Assembly: GCF_016801865.2 (NCBI RefSeq)
Contig: NC_068938.1
Coordinates: 130,724,689 to 130,788,688 of the forward strand
Source of the DNA: Culex pipiens pallens
Taxonomy: Eukaryota > Arthropoda > Insecta > Diptera > Culicidae
Direction of reading: 5' to 3'
DNA: 64,000 nt
A program made the position numbers and the translations under genes. The notes beneath the pieces are model-generated. The model made no database searches, was not told where the DNA came from, and saw only the letters and a program-made list of their open reading frames with translations. This document shows, one piece after another, positions 21,791 through 33,077 of this stretch; the stretch's first letter is position 1, and the number at the start of each line of letters is the position of its first letter.

Positions 21791-22016
21791 GAGTGACGAA
21801 AAGGATAAAATAAAATTAATATTGTAAGATTATTTTTAAGGTCATCAAAATTCTCTGACAATTCCAGAAATCGACACCACGTAAAATTGAAAGACAGCCG
21901 TAGATCAGGATTAGAAGTATATTTTAAATCAAATCTTAGCACAGGATTGTGTTAACACTAAAACGCCCATCCTGCTCAGGTTTGTCACGGTCGCTAGCGT
22001 CGCTTCCACCGTCCCT

Positions 22017-23782
22017 CTACTCATACTCCAGAACCTTTTTGTGGTAAAACAGTAGATAGCTGAAAGAAAAAACATAATTCAGCCCAAACTTCAACACGCT
22101 TTTCCAGCGAACGCACTCACCCCTCACTATCCAGCACCTGCTTGAGCGTGGCAGTCGTAATGATGTGGTCGTCGCACTTGACCCAAATGTCCTTCTGGTG
22201 GCGCACGTACGCCGTGTAGTGGCCCGCGTCCAGCGTCCCCACGTGGTTGATGACGGCGTACAGCGAGTACCGAAAGTCACCGGATGCGTCCGTCGCCGCC
22301 GCCGCCGCCGTGGCTTCGTCGTTGGATTGTTGCGCCTGCTGATGTTGCTGCTTCCGGTCGGAGGATTTAGACTTTGAAGAGTGGGATGAGGAAGAGGTGG
22401 AGGAGGTGGAAGGGTTGGGCTGGTCAGACTTCTTTTTCGACATGAACGGAGTCATGTCCAGCTCGGCCGGGAATGAGATGAAGGTGGAGATCTTCTTGTC
22501 AATCTGGCGAGAGGATGAAGTTAGTTTTATTTTTATTCGTGTTTAAAATTGAACTCAAACTCACCAGACTAGAGTGTTCGAACCGCTTCAGGTGGAAGCT
22601 GGCCACGATCGGCAGGGTGCGCATCGACAGCTGCTTCGTCGATTCCTGGTAGCTCTTGCAGGTGGAACATTTGATTTTGGCGCTCGAGCCGAGATGTTCG
22701 GCCCGCGTGAACCGCTCGAGGCAGTCGATGAGCGACTTGGGCGGCCCTCCGTAGCCCTGGTTCTGGGCCTCCCCAAGGTCGAGCGAAATGTCCCAGAAGG
22801 GATCGATGGTGGTGGAGACGCCGTTGCAGGCCTGACAGACCACGTCACTTTGGAGGCCACCGGTGAAGATCTGGTCGATGATGCAGTTGCACTGGGTCGG
22901 GTTGCTGTCCTGGTGGGGCGGTGGCGGAGTTGGTTGGTGAGGTTTGTTCGACTTTTCTGCGGCTGCGGCGGCGGCCGCTGCCATTTCGGTCATCGAGATT
23001 TTGCAGTGCCGGTGGAGCACGTCCAGCGTGGCGATGAAAAACTCGTGCGCGTCCTGCTGTTCGTAGCCGGCGAGGTGTCGCGCGTGGTTCCAGATTAAAT
23101 GCAGGAGGCGGTGCAGGGAGAGTGGGCCACGGGCGCCGGAGTAAAACTCCTGGAAGAGACGGGACACTTCACAGACGAGACATTTGGCAGCGGTCTTGGC
23201 GGTGCACTCGTGCCGTTCGGACAGGAAGTAGTCCCGCAGCAGGGGCGTGTGGATCAACGCTTGGACGATGCAGTTCATGAAGCAGGTCGAGCCGAGGTTG
23301 AGCAGCCCACGAAGGCCGATGCTGGTCACGGCCGTCACGTGCCGTCGCTTCGGGTTCTTCAGGAGCAAATCAATCTCCAGCTTGGACGGCGACCAGGGCC
23401 GCCACGAGAGACTCTTGTTGAGGCTTTTCGCTTCCTTCTTGATGTGCTTCTCGGCGATGGCCTGGCACTCGGCGTCGTAGATAAAGTCCTTACACTGGTG
23501 GCAGTAAATCATTCCGTAGCTCAGTTCCAGCACGATGTAGTGCTTCGTTTGCTTGCAGTGCTCCCCGATGTGCGCCCCCTTGCAGCCAAAGTAGATACAG
23601 TGCAGACACGAGTACAGCTGCGGCCCGGAACCGCCACACTTGAAGCACAAACAGGACAGGGCCTTCCGCCGGCGGGCCTCCTTGTTGATGCACACGCTAA
23701 AGTACGCGTGCACCACGCTGAACGGCTCCAGCCCGTACTCCTTCACGAACGCCCCGAAGTGGGCACATCCGTGGTCCGACAT
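22017..23782 (-). CDS. not: Ubiquitin-specific protease nonstop (USP22 orthologue)
   Basis: Three exons, 23782-22565, 22503-22121 and 22059-22017, with 61-bp GT-AG introns; 547 residues. It begins MSDHGCAHFGAF, a zinc-finger UBP domain with Cys/His pairs (CFKCGG, CLHC, HIGEHC, CHQC). The peptidase C19 domain has the Cys box GLLNLGSTCFMNC near residue 170 and the His box INHVGTLDAGHYTAYV near 480. The end, SEGYLLFYHKKVLEYE, is the family's usual C-terminus and confirms both splices. USP22/nonstop with Sgf11, ENY2 and ATXN7 forms the SAGA deubiquitinase module that removes ubiquitin from histone H2B; this is family knowledge. Ala, Pro/His, and Ser/Lys/Gln-rich inserts lengthen it. The frame stays open upstream to 23857 but has no ATG there. 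Confidence 0.95.
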
Positions 23783-24220
23783 CCCGTCCCGTGTCCAATC
23801 AGTCTTTGTTAAAATCCCTGAAGTCGTCGTGGTCGTCGGTTCGCGCAAACCGCGCACTAATCGATCCTACTCTGGAAGCACAGCGAAGCCGGAATCCATC
23901 GTCGAGTGGACAAACAACTCGCACTGTTCCGTGACCGGTTCCGCAGCAAAAAAAAAGTGCCGACAACGAAAAAGAGTGCCCGCGACAGCAACAACAACAA
24001 CAAAAACAGTTACGACGTCGTGCGTGACAGCTGACAGCCGCGGCCAGGTGGATTTCGGATTTCTTTTTGTTCTTTTGTTTCGCGTTCTTTTTGAAAGGGT
24101 TTGCACGCTGGGGGGAAACTGTTGAAACTCAATTGGGTGTTTAACTGATTTGTTTGAGCATGAGTCGAGAAACCGAATAAAAATCGTTAATCGTGCACGT
24201 TTCATTTTTTGCAACACGCT
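23783..24220 (-). promoter_or_regulatory. 5' flank of nonstop
   Basis: GC- and CpG-richer than surroundings; probably 5' UTR and promoter. No TATA box identified. The plus-strand frame at 23640-24125 overlaps coding DNA and is a shadow. Confidence 0.4.
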
Positions 24221-24469
24221 GAAAGATCTCTAATCATTTGCTGCTCGATTTTGGCTCCCACAAGAACAAATAAAGATAAAGATACCTAAGTTCATTCGAC
24301 TTCTTCGACTTGCAATCCGTTACACTGCAAGCCCAACCATGGTAATTTTGAGAACATTTTCTAAAAATGCTGCTTACTGAATTAAGTGTGGCTTTTTGGT
24401 AATGGTAAACGCAAATATGGTAAAACCACGGACGTCGAAGGCACCATGCTTCCACAAAATTGCATGGTA

Positions 24470-25582
24470 CACTCAAAGTCAGAAGTATCCCTCAAAAGGG
24501 TACTTTCAATCCTCAAAAAGGATACTTTCTATCCTTTTTTAAAGTTCACCCGGCGTCACCCTTTTAAAAGGGTAGGGTAGGGTAGTCATCAATGAGACAC
24601 TTTTGGTTTTCAACTTTCAACGATTTTTCTAATTTTTTCATCAGCATGTTTTAATGAGCTTTTTGTTGCATTTTATTTCTTTTAGTGTGTTCAAACATTG
24701 ACCAAAATATGAGATCGATCGGACATCTACAGCCAGAGTTATTCAACTGTCTCATTGTAGACGCACTTGGCAGGAACAATGAGACAGCTGGGGAACAATG
24801 AGACACTCTACGAAAATCAATACTTTTCTAGTAAAACATCATGTTTTTGTATTGTTCCATTACAGGTGACTTGCCTTGAACATTTTAGAGCAATTTTGTC
24901 AACATGAAACTTTAATTAACAAAAGTTATACTAAAAAGTATTTAAATTTTGTAAAATCCATATATTCATACCAAATAACTTTGTATGTCTGGTTAAATGA
25001 AGTTAAAACTCTATAAATATGCCAAAAATCACTTTCAATTCATGTTTTGAAAGATTTACATGGATTTTGAAATGTTAAATGAAGAAAAATCAAAGTGTCT
25101 CATTGTTACCCATGGGCTAACATGAGTGGGGAACAATGAGACAGCCCTGGATTCTGGGTATATTCTAAATTTTGGTCAAATCTAATGAAAGGACATTGTA
25201 GCTCAACTCAATCCCTATGGAACGTCGAAAGAAATTTGAAGAAATATTAGTTTTGGTGTAAATGGCAGCCTACGAGCGAAAAAGTATTTTTTGTCCATAA
25301 TTTACTTTTACACCCCATAATCAAACATTTATGAATTACTTTTCAAGGGAGCGTCCATAACCAAAGCCACTAATATGGCAGACGTGTTTTTCGTAGACAC
25401 ACCTTTCCCCCAAATATGAGCCTGATTGGTTGAAACTACGACTTGTGAGAGCCATTTTATCATTGTTCCCCGTGTCTCATTGATGACTACTCTACCCTAT
25501 GTCAAATTCAGTACATTTTCGATACCCTTTTAAAGGGTGACGACGGGTGAACTTGAAAAAAGGATACTTTTTACTTTGAGTG
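24470..25582. mobile_element. CACTCAAAG MITE containing a second nested MITE
   Basis: Outer ends are cactcaaagtcagaagtatc and the complement of ggatactttttactttgagtg, flanked by TA (24468-24469, 25583-25584). Subterminal words such as cccttttaaaagggt are also inverted. Most of its length is an inserted element. Confidence 0.7.
24575..25499. mobile_element. Nested MITE with gtcatcaatgagacac ends
   Basis: gggtagtcatcaatgagaca at the left and its near complement tgtctcattgatgactac at the right. The words aacaatgagacag and ctcattgttc recur inside in both orientations. No coding potential. It interrupts the outer CACTCAAAG element, so it is younger. Confidence 0.7.
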
Positions 25583-26011
25583 TAGCAATAACTTTCGCAA
25601 TTGGGTACTAAAGCCCTATGTTAATTTTTATGTACAACGGTAAAAAACACGATTAAAAACCATTTCTGATCACTTTTTTTCATTTTAATGCAAATTTTTT
25701 TTGGCAAGACAACATTTTTTCGATGGATCAACTATGGTCCCCTTGGGACGAGCTGTCAAGTAGGAGCTTTTCTGTCAAGAAGGACCGCGAGGTTAATTTT
25801 TCAAAATTGATTTAAAAATCCATTTTAAACTCTTTGTGGTCGTACAAAGGGTCATTGTACTCAGAAAAATAAGCTTTATCGCTGTAAACAATAATATCAG
25901 CAATCTAAGCTTCATTTTAGGACCAAATTGGGCCCTTAAATGAGTATTTCCCTTCTCTCTGATAGTAGATCCATCGAAAAAATGTTGTCTTGTCAATTTT
26001 TTTTTGCATTA

Positions 26012-26310
26012 AGCGGTATCGAGAAATTAAAAGTGCAACATGGAGTTAAACTTTCTGTCAAGCTTCTGTGAAGTTTACCATGACAGTTGCGAAAGTTTAA
26101 CTCCATGTTACCGGCTCACATCTCTCTTTTTAATTTCTCGATACGCACTCCGGAAGGAACCGGTCAAGAAAAAAATCAAATGGGCAGCAGCGGTAGCACA
26201 AGCAAGTCAGAGAGGGTGAAGAAAAGCCCCAAGAAATCGCTCCCTCTCCTTTGTTCTGCTGTTCGTAAAGCTGTTTCTTTACCCCTTTCCTTCCGATCTG
26301 CAGACTTGCC
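26012..26310 (+). mobile_element. GATCGGAAGG MITE, itself carrying a 123-bp MITE
   Basis: agcggtat .. acgcactccggaaggaaccg ... ccccttccttccgatctg is the same roughly 170-bp family as at 5337, 41676, 42091 and 44648. It interrupts the foldback arm; TTA on each side may be its target duplication. Confidence 0.7.
26019..26141 (+). mobile_element. 123-bp TCGAGAAATT MITE, copy i
   Basis: tcgagaaattaaaagtgcaa .. ttaatttctcga, flanked by TA on both sides. Three other copies share the exact 123-bp length or are split (26425-27307, 60760-60882, 60927-61049). The arms pair around aactccatgtt. Confidence 0.8.
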
Positions 26311-26424
26311 TTTAAAATGAAAAAAAGTTATCAAAAATGGTTTTTAATCGTGTTTTTTACCGTTGTACATAAAAATTAACATAGGGCTTTAGTACCCAAT
26401 TATGACTAGATTCTTTTCAACGTA

Positions 26425-27307
26425 TCGAAATTAAATAGAGAGATGTGAGCCGGTAACATGGAGTGAAACTTTCGCAGCTATCATAAAAAACGTTACTTAA
26501 TCCACCATAAGGTGGTTGGTGCCTTCCTCGCATTCATGTTGTATTTTAGGTTGTATTTACAAATAAATTTAGGAGTTTTTTTTAATTTTTTTTTCATTTA
26601 TTTTTTGTATTGATTTTACTTGAACAGCAATTTTCAATTCTTTTTTTACCAATTCTCCAAAATAAAGGAGAAAAGTCTTATGAGTTATATATTTCAGTAA
26701 AAAGTTCGTGTAAATCTTTGTTGAGACAAAATGATGAAGCAACAAAATTTATACAGATTTTTTCCAGAAGAGTCGCAGATACTGCTTAAGCAATGTGGCA
26801 ACCGGGCGATACGCATGCAAGGGGGTGTGGCTGCCAATCAATCCCCCACGTGGTCGGATCAAAATCCCTACGCATGCTGCCCGACTCTCGCGCGTAAGCA
26901 AAAAGATCCGGCCTTTGAGGTTATGCAAAAATCACCCTTTTTTGTAGCTACAAAAAAACTTTTTCTTGGCATAACTTTAAAAGTACTTCACTAAACAGAA
27001 TAAAATTTAATAGGGTCTTAGGGGACCTCAAAACGAACAGAATAAGGCGGATCCGGCCAAAATCGGTTCAGCCAGTTCTGAGATAATCGTGTGGAAAAAA
27101 AATCATGTCTACACACATCCCCACAGACATTTGTAGAGAATTTGATTCTGAGTCGATAGGTATACGTGAAGGTATATCTAGGAGTCGTATTTAAGAAGTT
27201 CATTTTTCGAGTGATTTTATAGCCTTGCCTCAGTGAGGTGAGGAAGGCAAAACTTCACAGTAGCTTGACAAAAAGTTTAACTCCATGTTGCACTTTTAAT
27301 TTCTCGA
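26425..27307 (-). mobile_element. 123-bp TCGAGAAATT MITE, copy iv, split by a larger insertion
   Basis: Left piece 26425-26490 and right piece 27252-27307 together make one copy, with TA on both sides. The centre is the TTAATCCACC element. Confidence 0.7.
26494..27251 (+). mobile_element. TTAATCCACC..GGAAGGC element, copy 1
   Basis: Starts acttaatccaccataaggtg, ends gtgaggaaggcaaaac. The same ends occur inverted at 44953-45972. Both copies also share the subterminal agtgattttatagcctt and the phrase about a pressure-test-like AT run. Non-coding; the frame at 26731-26994 has no known domain. Confidence 0.65.
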
Positions 27308-27432
27308 TAGTTTTATTTTAGCGTTTCAATCGGTTTCGCGCGCTTTTTGAACATTTCAGATTTTTTGTAGTTTTCACAGCTTTCTACTTTTACCAGAATT
27401 TAAAGATTCTAAAATCCCTAACTTGCAGTGCC

Positions 27433-29028
27433 ATGGACCACATCTTGCCGGACGAAATCTTGCGGCAAACCTTCGAACAATTCTTGACGCCCTTCCAGCT
27501 GAAATCGGTTCGCCTGGTCTGCCGGGACTGGAACCGACTAGTTTGCGACTCGGCCAAGCTGCTGGACCGGTACAGAATCACGGTTCCCGCCGGTGGCGAT
27601 GCACTTGGAGGGTGGCAGCACGTGACCACTTCCCGTTACACAACGGTCCAGGTTTGGAATCTTACCGTCGGAATGGTTCCGTCGGTGCCTCTTGCGACGA
27701 CCATTCGCATTCTCCGGCTGGTGAATCCATGGATAACGGCCAGACAGCTGGTCGGGATGTTGGGTTGCCTGCCAAATCTCGTGCACCTGGGAGTGGTTGC
27801 GGTGGACAACTTCAACTACGAGCTTTACGAGACGATGCCGGCCGTACAGTTGGACAGTTTGGAGTCGCTCAATCTGAACCTTGGCGTAAAGGATGAATTT
27901 CTTTGCATATTCCAAGGGATCTGTCCCCGCCTGAAGGGGCTTCAGGTGAATATGGTCATCAAGAAGTACCTGGAGGCGCCGTACGGAACAAAGCTGCTCG
28001 AGTTTATCCGCTCAACCCGCAACACGCTGGTGGATGTGTGGTTTAACGGAATCGAGTTCCGCGAAGAGTCTCTGCTAAGGGACATTGCGGCAATCGAAGG
28101 GTTGAAGCTGAAGGATGTAACGCTAACCAACAGTTTTATTCGTCCATCCGACATTGTCCATCTCTGCCAATCGCAAACCAGCATCGAAGCGTTGAAGCTC
28201 CCAGCTTGCACCATTGGAAGCGAGGTAAGCAAAAGATTCAAAAGATCTTCATGTTGGCAGATAACCCATAACATCTTCCTATTTCAGATTCTAACATTGA
28301 TTGCCACACACCTGCCAAACCTGAATGAGTTGAAAGTACAAACTGAAATCGTTGCTTTGCAGCACATTTTGTCCAACCTGCCTCGCTTGCAGAGCCTGAT
28401 GATGAGATACGCAGGCCAATTCAATGAAATTCTAAATCTGAGCGCTTGGCAAAACCCACATCTACTGCACCTTAACCTGGACGGTTTCTTCCTCACCAGC
28501 ACCACTTTGCTGACGTTCTTCAAAAGATCTCCAAACATTCAAACGCTGAAGCTATACTTCCACTCCACGACCTGCGCTTACGATCTGTTTGTGGTTGCCG
28601 GGCAGCTGAAAGAATTGCGACGGTTGACTGTATCCTTTACCGGCCTCGCCCCAACTCCAATTCACTTTATGGACATTTCGTTGAGTCCGTTCCGAAAGTT
28701 GCGCCAGCTGGAAATATTCGGCGAGCTTTATTGCGACATCCTCGGTGAGCTGCTTGAAAACTGCCCCCTGCTGCAGGACTTGAACCTGACCCGGTGCCTA
28801 ATAACGGACGACGACATGCTGCTGCTGGTACCGTTTATGAAGAATCTTACCAAACTCTCCTTCGGTTATTTGCAAGCAGTCGGCGTGTCCTCCTACCAGC
28901 TGGTAATGCAGCGATGCCCCAAGCTGGAAACCCTTACCATTGCCAACTGTCCGCTATTCGGCCACTTTGTGCCGCAGCAATCATCGGTGAGGGTGAACTA
29001 CCAGCCATATTTTCATACCTCATACTGA
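27433..29028 (+). CDS. F-box / leucine-rich-repeat protein 2
   Basis: Exons 27433-28224 and 28288-29028, phase 0, 510 residues. The 63-bp intron (gtaagc..tttcag) is divisible by three and has no stop, so unspliced RNA would still be readable with 21 extra residues; splicing restores the repeat GSE-ILTLIATHLPNLNEL. The protein opens MDHILPDEILRQTF with LVCRDWNRLV following, a compact F-box at residues 3-40 for Skp1 docking. Leucine-rich repeats fill the rest (LVHLGVVAV, LLHLNLDGF, LQDLNLTRCLI, LETLTIANCPL). It lacks the Cys-rich leader of the paralogue at 10188, with which it shares intron phase and position. Likely SCF substrate adaptor by architecture; target unknown. Polyadenylation word AATAAA at about 29055. 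Confidence 0.85.
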   Translation: MDHILPDEILRQTFEQFLTPFQLKSVRLVCRDWNRLVCDSAKLLDRYRITVPAGGDALGGWQHVTTSRYTTVQVWNLTVGMVPSVPLATTIRILRLVNPWITARQLVGMLGCLPNLVHLGVVAVDNFNYELYETMPAVQLDSLESLNLNLGVKDEFLCIFQGICPRLKGLQVNMVIKKYLEAPYGTKLLEFIRSTRNTLVDVWFNGIEFREESLLRDIAAIEGLKLKDVTLTNSFIRPSDIVHLCQSQTSIEALKLPACTIGSEVSKRFKRSSCWQITHNIFLFQILTLIATHLPNLNELKVQTEIVALQHILSNLPRLQSLMMRYAGQFNEILNLSAWQNPHLLHLNLDGFFLTSTTLLTFFKRSPNIQTLKLYFHSTTCAYDLFVVAGQLKELRRLTVSFTGLAPTPIHFMDISLSPFRKLRQLEIFGELYCDILGELLENCPLLQDLNLTRCLITDDDMLLLVPFMKNLTKLSFGYLQAVGVSSYQLVMQRCPKLETLTIANCPLFGHFVPQQSSVRVNYQPYFHTSY

Positions 29029-29059
29029 CAGGTGTTCCGAATCGAACGTACGAATAATA

Positions 29060-30030
29060 AATGCTTAATGTTGAGAGCTGAACTGAACATGTTGTGGATC
29101 TTTTTGTTGTAGTCAACAGGGCCAATCCGTTCTATTTTCGATCAATTTACGAATAAAATGGTTAGTTGGTTGTTAAAGTAAAGTAAGTACGAATAAAATG
29201 CTTAATTTTTTCAACTGCACGTCCATTTTGTCTCATGTCATTTTTGGAGGATTCTCCCTGGAGATGAAGCCACACGTTGCCGTCGTTTCAGGGCTATTTG
29301 CAAAGATGGTATCCGATGTTGATATATATCACACGTTTATTTTATATTTATATACTTGTGTTGATAGAAATCACAACTTTTATACTATGTAAAATTGCAA
29401 GATATTGGTTTTTTTTTATTTGCATCTCAATATTCTTGTTTATAAAATCTGGTAAGAACAGGTTTAAATCTTTTTGATACATCGTTAGCTTAGGTAGAAA
29501 TTCATAAAGCAACGCTTACGCACAACAGTAAGAGAGATCTCTTCTAGGCATTGTGGGATTATATTGAATAATTTAATTTTTTCTTATCTTAATGATTTTA
29601 GGTTAGGATCTGGTATTTTAATTAATAAGTTTTTTGCAAGGCACTCAGAATAGCTAGTTTTTTTTGTAATTTTAGATTGTTTAATAATTCCAGGCCGACA
29701 GTTCTGTGTAAACGAGTTAAGTGATGCTATCAGAATCTCTGATTACAATTTAAGTGATATACTAACCATTCGGAATTGTCAAAACATCCATAGAGTCTCG
29801 ATCAATCAATAATGAATATTGGACAAAATTCGTTAATCTGTTGAACTAACGGTTCTCAGATTATGGTTGTATCGACCATTGTTGCGAATCGAGGATTTAC
29901 TGGAGTTTCGACGATCAAATGGAGCCTAACATTTCAAAGGGACACAAGGGTTTTGTGAACAGGAGTTCATCTCTTTCACTCAAATGACAGTTTATATTGT
30001 AACACCAAATTCTGATGTTCGTTTTCAGTA
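29060..30030. other. AT-rich intergenic DNA with half of a MITE
   Basis: No gene. 29930-29998 (acatttcaaagggacaca .. actcaaatgacag) resembles one half of the foldback centred in 41393-41516. aaattctgatgttcgttttc at 30007 recurs at 60901, just before another insertion site. Confidence 0.4.
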
Positions 30031-31499
30031 AAAAGTCAAAGTAGTTATGTCACAGACATAACCGGAATGGCGTAGACTACGTAAAGTTTTGAGATGTGGA
30101 CATTGAGTTTTCCATATCTTAATTTTGAAGAATTAGCTAGCTACTTGAAATACATTAACGGAATAAGATCGTAAATGGGAGATGGACCCCCCGACAAAAC
30201 AGAACTTAAACACTCCAGTCAACTCAACTGCCATGTAACCATACTTTGAATGTGTTGGTAAATCTTTGACTAGAAAGCCTTATTTAAACAATGGAAACAT
30301 CGAATGGAGGAGAGAAAAACGAAAAACGATTTTTTCGCGAACCGAATGAAAGTTTGGTAGCATAATGTGGTGGAGAGAGGGGTTCAGAAAGCTGTGCAAT
30401 CCGTCACCCCCGAAGACCAAAATTTGTTCCTGAAATTTAAATTGAAATTAGCTCGCTGCCTCGTCCCGGGTGGAATGAGGGCAACTCTTTCAACAGTTTG
30501 GAATTGGACACGACGCAATTCTTTCAGAAGCGCTCGCCGCGAATGCGACGAGCTAGTTGTTGTTTCACCCACGAGAGGCTCTTCAGCGGAAGGCAGCAGG
30601 CGCGCGCCTCATCTCGTTGATGCCTCTTCCCGGGTGGGACGAGGGACGGGGAGTGAGGCAACTCCGAACCACGGCAACCACGAAAGATCCAAACGGTCCG
30701 GCCATCGAGAGGCAACTGGCTGACGGTGACGACGAGAAGGCGATGCGCGCTTCTTTTCCAGTTCTGGTCCCTCTCTCCTGCTGCTGCTGCTCTGGTCTCT
30801 CCTGCTGCTGCTGCTCTGGGCTGAGCTTTCTTGCTGCTGCTGCTGCTGCTGCCGGTCCGACGTCTGAGACGTGAATGATAGAATGGGCTCTGGCGCGCAT
30901 TCTTATATAGCCTTTCGGCCCGCTACTTCCCCTCCTTTTTCGCGACCGACACTCGTTCGCGTTGCTCGGATGATTTTCCCCTCAAAATTAGAGAGCCTGG
31001 AGCTTATTAGAGAACGGCCATCTCAAACCAAAAGTACCAATCAAAGCACGAGAACTGTCAAACGGAGGTACCAGTCGAGCAAAATCCTTTGTCTTCTGCT
31101 CGATTGGTACCCCCATTTGACAGTTCTCGTGCTTCGATTGGTACTTTTGGATTGAGATGGCCGTTCTCTAATAAGCTCCAGGCTCTCTACTCAAAATAGG
31201 TACTTGACATTCCCGTCCGTGAGTGGGAAGCGCTCATTTTGCTTGCAAAATCTGTGCATTTTGAAAACATTTTAAAACATTCAATTGTTTCAATAGTTAA
31301 ACTATTTTGCCAACAATGAAAGTTTTATAGCAAATTGCTGAATAATTTTCGAATCGAATGGAACATAAATCGTGTCGATTCGATTAGAGGGAAGGAAGAT
31401 ATAAGCGTTTGACGGATGACGCAGTAATCCAGGGCCTTCGGCCCGGGTTTTTTGGAATGACACCCCAGTACCTTCGACAAAGACGTAAGTCTACGTCAA
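30031..31499 (-). repeat. 1.25-kb TATA-containing repeat, copy A
   Basis: Nearly the reverse complement of 50242-51485 along its whole length, with a 201-bp MITE inserted. On the minus strand it carries ctatataaga, a GC-rich leader with CAG repeats and a continuous frame of about 105 codons (Ala, Gln and Arg-rich). CAG number differs between copies. It could be a solo LTR or a promoter-bearing end of a larger element; neither end gives a clear TG..CA. Confidence 0.75.
30989..31189. mobile_element. 201-bp hAT-like MITE
   Basis: Ends tagagagcctggagcttatt and its complement; the whole element is almost one palindrome. It is flanked by an 8-bp duplication, ctcaaaat (30981-30988 and 31190-31197). 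Copy B of the host repeat keeps the empty site once (50544-50551). An 8-bp duplication and TAGAG-like ends fit hAT. Confidence 0.85.
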
Positions 31500-31626
31500 T
31501 AAGTTTACTGAAAATTTTTAGTAATCCTATTTTTACTGAAATTCAGCATTCGTCTTTTGAAATTACTGAAAATCAGTAAACCGTATTAAGCGAGCCCTAG
31601 ATCTATGTTTGGCTTAAAAACTAATA

Positions 31627-33077
31627 TCACAGTTGTTGACGGAGGAGTGCTTCGATGAGCGGATTCGTTGACATCCCACAGGAAGTCCTGAAGGTTCTCG
31701 TTGCCTTTTCGATGCTTGCGTCGATGGTGTCGACGCCGGCCAGCTCGTGTAGATCGTCGGTCGGGTACCACGGGTCCAGGTTGTGCACCATCTTGAGCAG
31801 CTTGTTCTGCTTCACCTGGAGTCGCTTACGGTGCGATTTGGCGCAGTTGCCCCAAACCGCAGCAGCGTAGGTCAGCATTGGACGGATGATGCACTTGACC
31901 ACGAGCGACTTGTTCTTGATGCTCAGCTTCGACCGCCGATTCAGCAGGGAGTAGAGCGCTTTGGTGGAACGATCCACCTTCTCGATGATGTAGTTCACGT
32001 GCTTGTCGTACTTTAGCTTCTTGTCATGCACCACTCCCAGGTACGTGACTTCGTCGTCCCACGTTGCAGGCTGGCCGTTGACGCTGATCGATCTGCGGGG
32101 AAGGTGCCGAGCAGCACGCCTCCTGGGGAAGAAGATGGACTGGGTTTTCCCAGCGTTCAGCTTGATGCGCCACTTCCGCTGAAACTCCTCGAGGTTGTTC
32201 TGTGCCGCCGACGATCTTCGGGTCCTTGTCCGATGCCAAGTATGCAGTGTGTCATCCGCAAAGAATGCGTACGACACTCCATCGATCATCGGCACGTCGG
32301 AGGTGTGGATGTTGTAGAGAGTCGGGCTCAGCACTGATACTTGGGGCATGCCGAAGGGGATGTTGTGGACGGAGGAACGCTCGCCATTCATCGTCACCGT
32401 AAACGACCGCTTTGTCAGGAACGACTCGACGATCTTGACCAGAAACGGCTGGAGGTTCGAGCGGAAGAGCTTGTAGACCACGGCGTCCTGCCACACGGAG
32501 TCGTAGGCCTTTTCGACGTCGAGAAGGATCATGCCGGTCGACTTCCCCGCCAGGAAACCGCGCTTTACCATCTCCGAGAAACGGGCGAGTTGGTGCACCG
32601 TTGAGTGCCGCGGCTTGAAGCCGAACTGCTCGTGTGGGATGAGTTGCTCCGTCTCCAGGTGACGGTTTATCCGGGCGAGGATCACCCGTTCCAGGAGTTT
32701 GCTCAGGCTGCTCAAAAGGCTGATCGGGCGGTAGTTACCTGGATTGGTTATGTCCTTGTTCGCCTTCGGGATGGCGATCACGTTTGCGTGCTTCCAGCAG
32801 GCCGGAAAGTAGCCCAAGGCCAGGCAAGCGTTGAAGATTTTGGTCAGGCACGTGTTCCGGATTCCGTCTTGCCCAGGAGACTTCCGGTTTTTGAGCGTGC
32901 GGATGATCGCTTTGACCTCTTTCGGCTTAACAAGGGCGGCCGGAGGCACGGGAGGAGTTGTCGCTCGGATGTGGCCAAGCGCGTTCTCCACAGCGGCCGA
33001 TGTTTCGGGATCACCTGGTTGCTCGTTGTTGTGGGCAGCGCAGGGGCTGTACTTGACCGTGTTCCGGAGTATTATAT
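31627..33077 (-). pseudogene. Jockey-clade reverse transcriptase, 5'-truncated
   Basis: The frame runs from about 33077 (ILRNTVKYSPCAA) to a stop at 31627. It shows the reverse transcriptase blocks in order: GNYRPISLLSSLSK, EQFGFKPRHST, MILLDVEKAYDSVW, GMPQVSVLSPTLYNI, AFFADDT and TYLGVVHDKKLKYDKH. The glycine of PQGSV is Val, and after FADDT the wording drifts as if two compensating frameshifts occurred. The upstream endonuclease and ORF1 are missing, as usual after incomplete reverse transcription. Jockey-like insect elements have this ending. Plus-strand frames in 31655-33165 are shadows. Probably inactive. Confidence 0.85.

Larger units (their letters stand above)
25596..26402. mobile_element. 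Foldback element with roughly 150-bp arms
   Basis: The left arm (25596-25735: ttgggtactaaagccctatg ... gacaacattttttcgatgg) returns inverted on the right (25974-26011 plus 26310-26402). The right arm is split by two later insertions. A similar arm motif is not seen elsewhere in the window. Confidence 0.7.

Noticed and set aside
22574..23812. Long plus-strand frames of 174 and 237 codons
   Set aside because: Antisense shadows of the nonstop coding exon, which has clear domains on the other strand.
30583..30900. Host gene encoding an Ala/Gln/Arg-rich protein
   Set aside because: It lies wholly inside a repeat found twice; at most an element-encoded leader peptide. CAG length differences favour non-coding drift.
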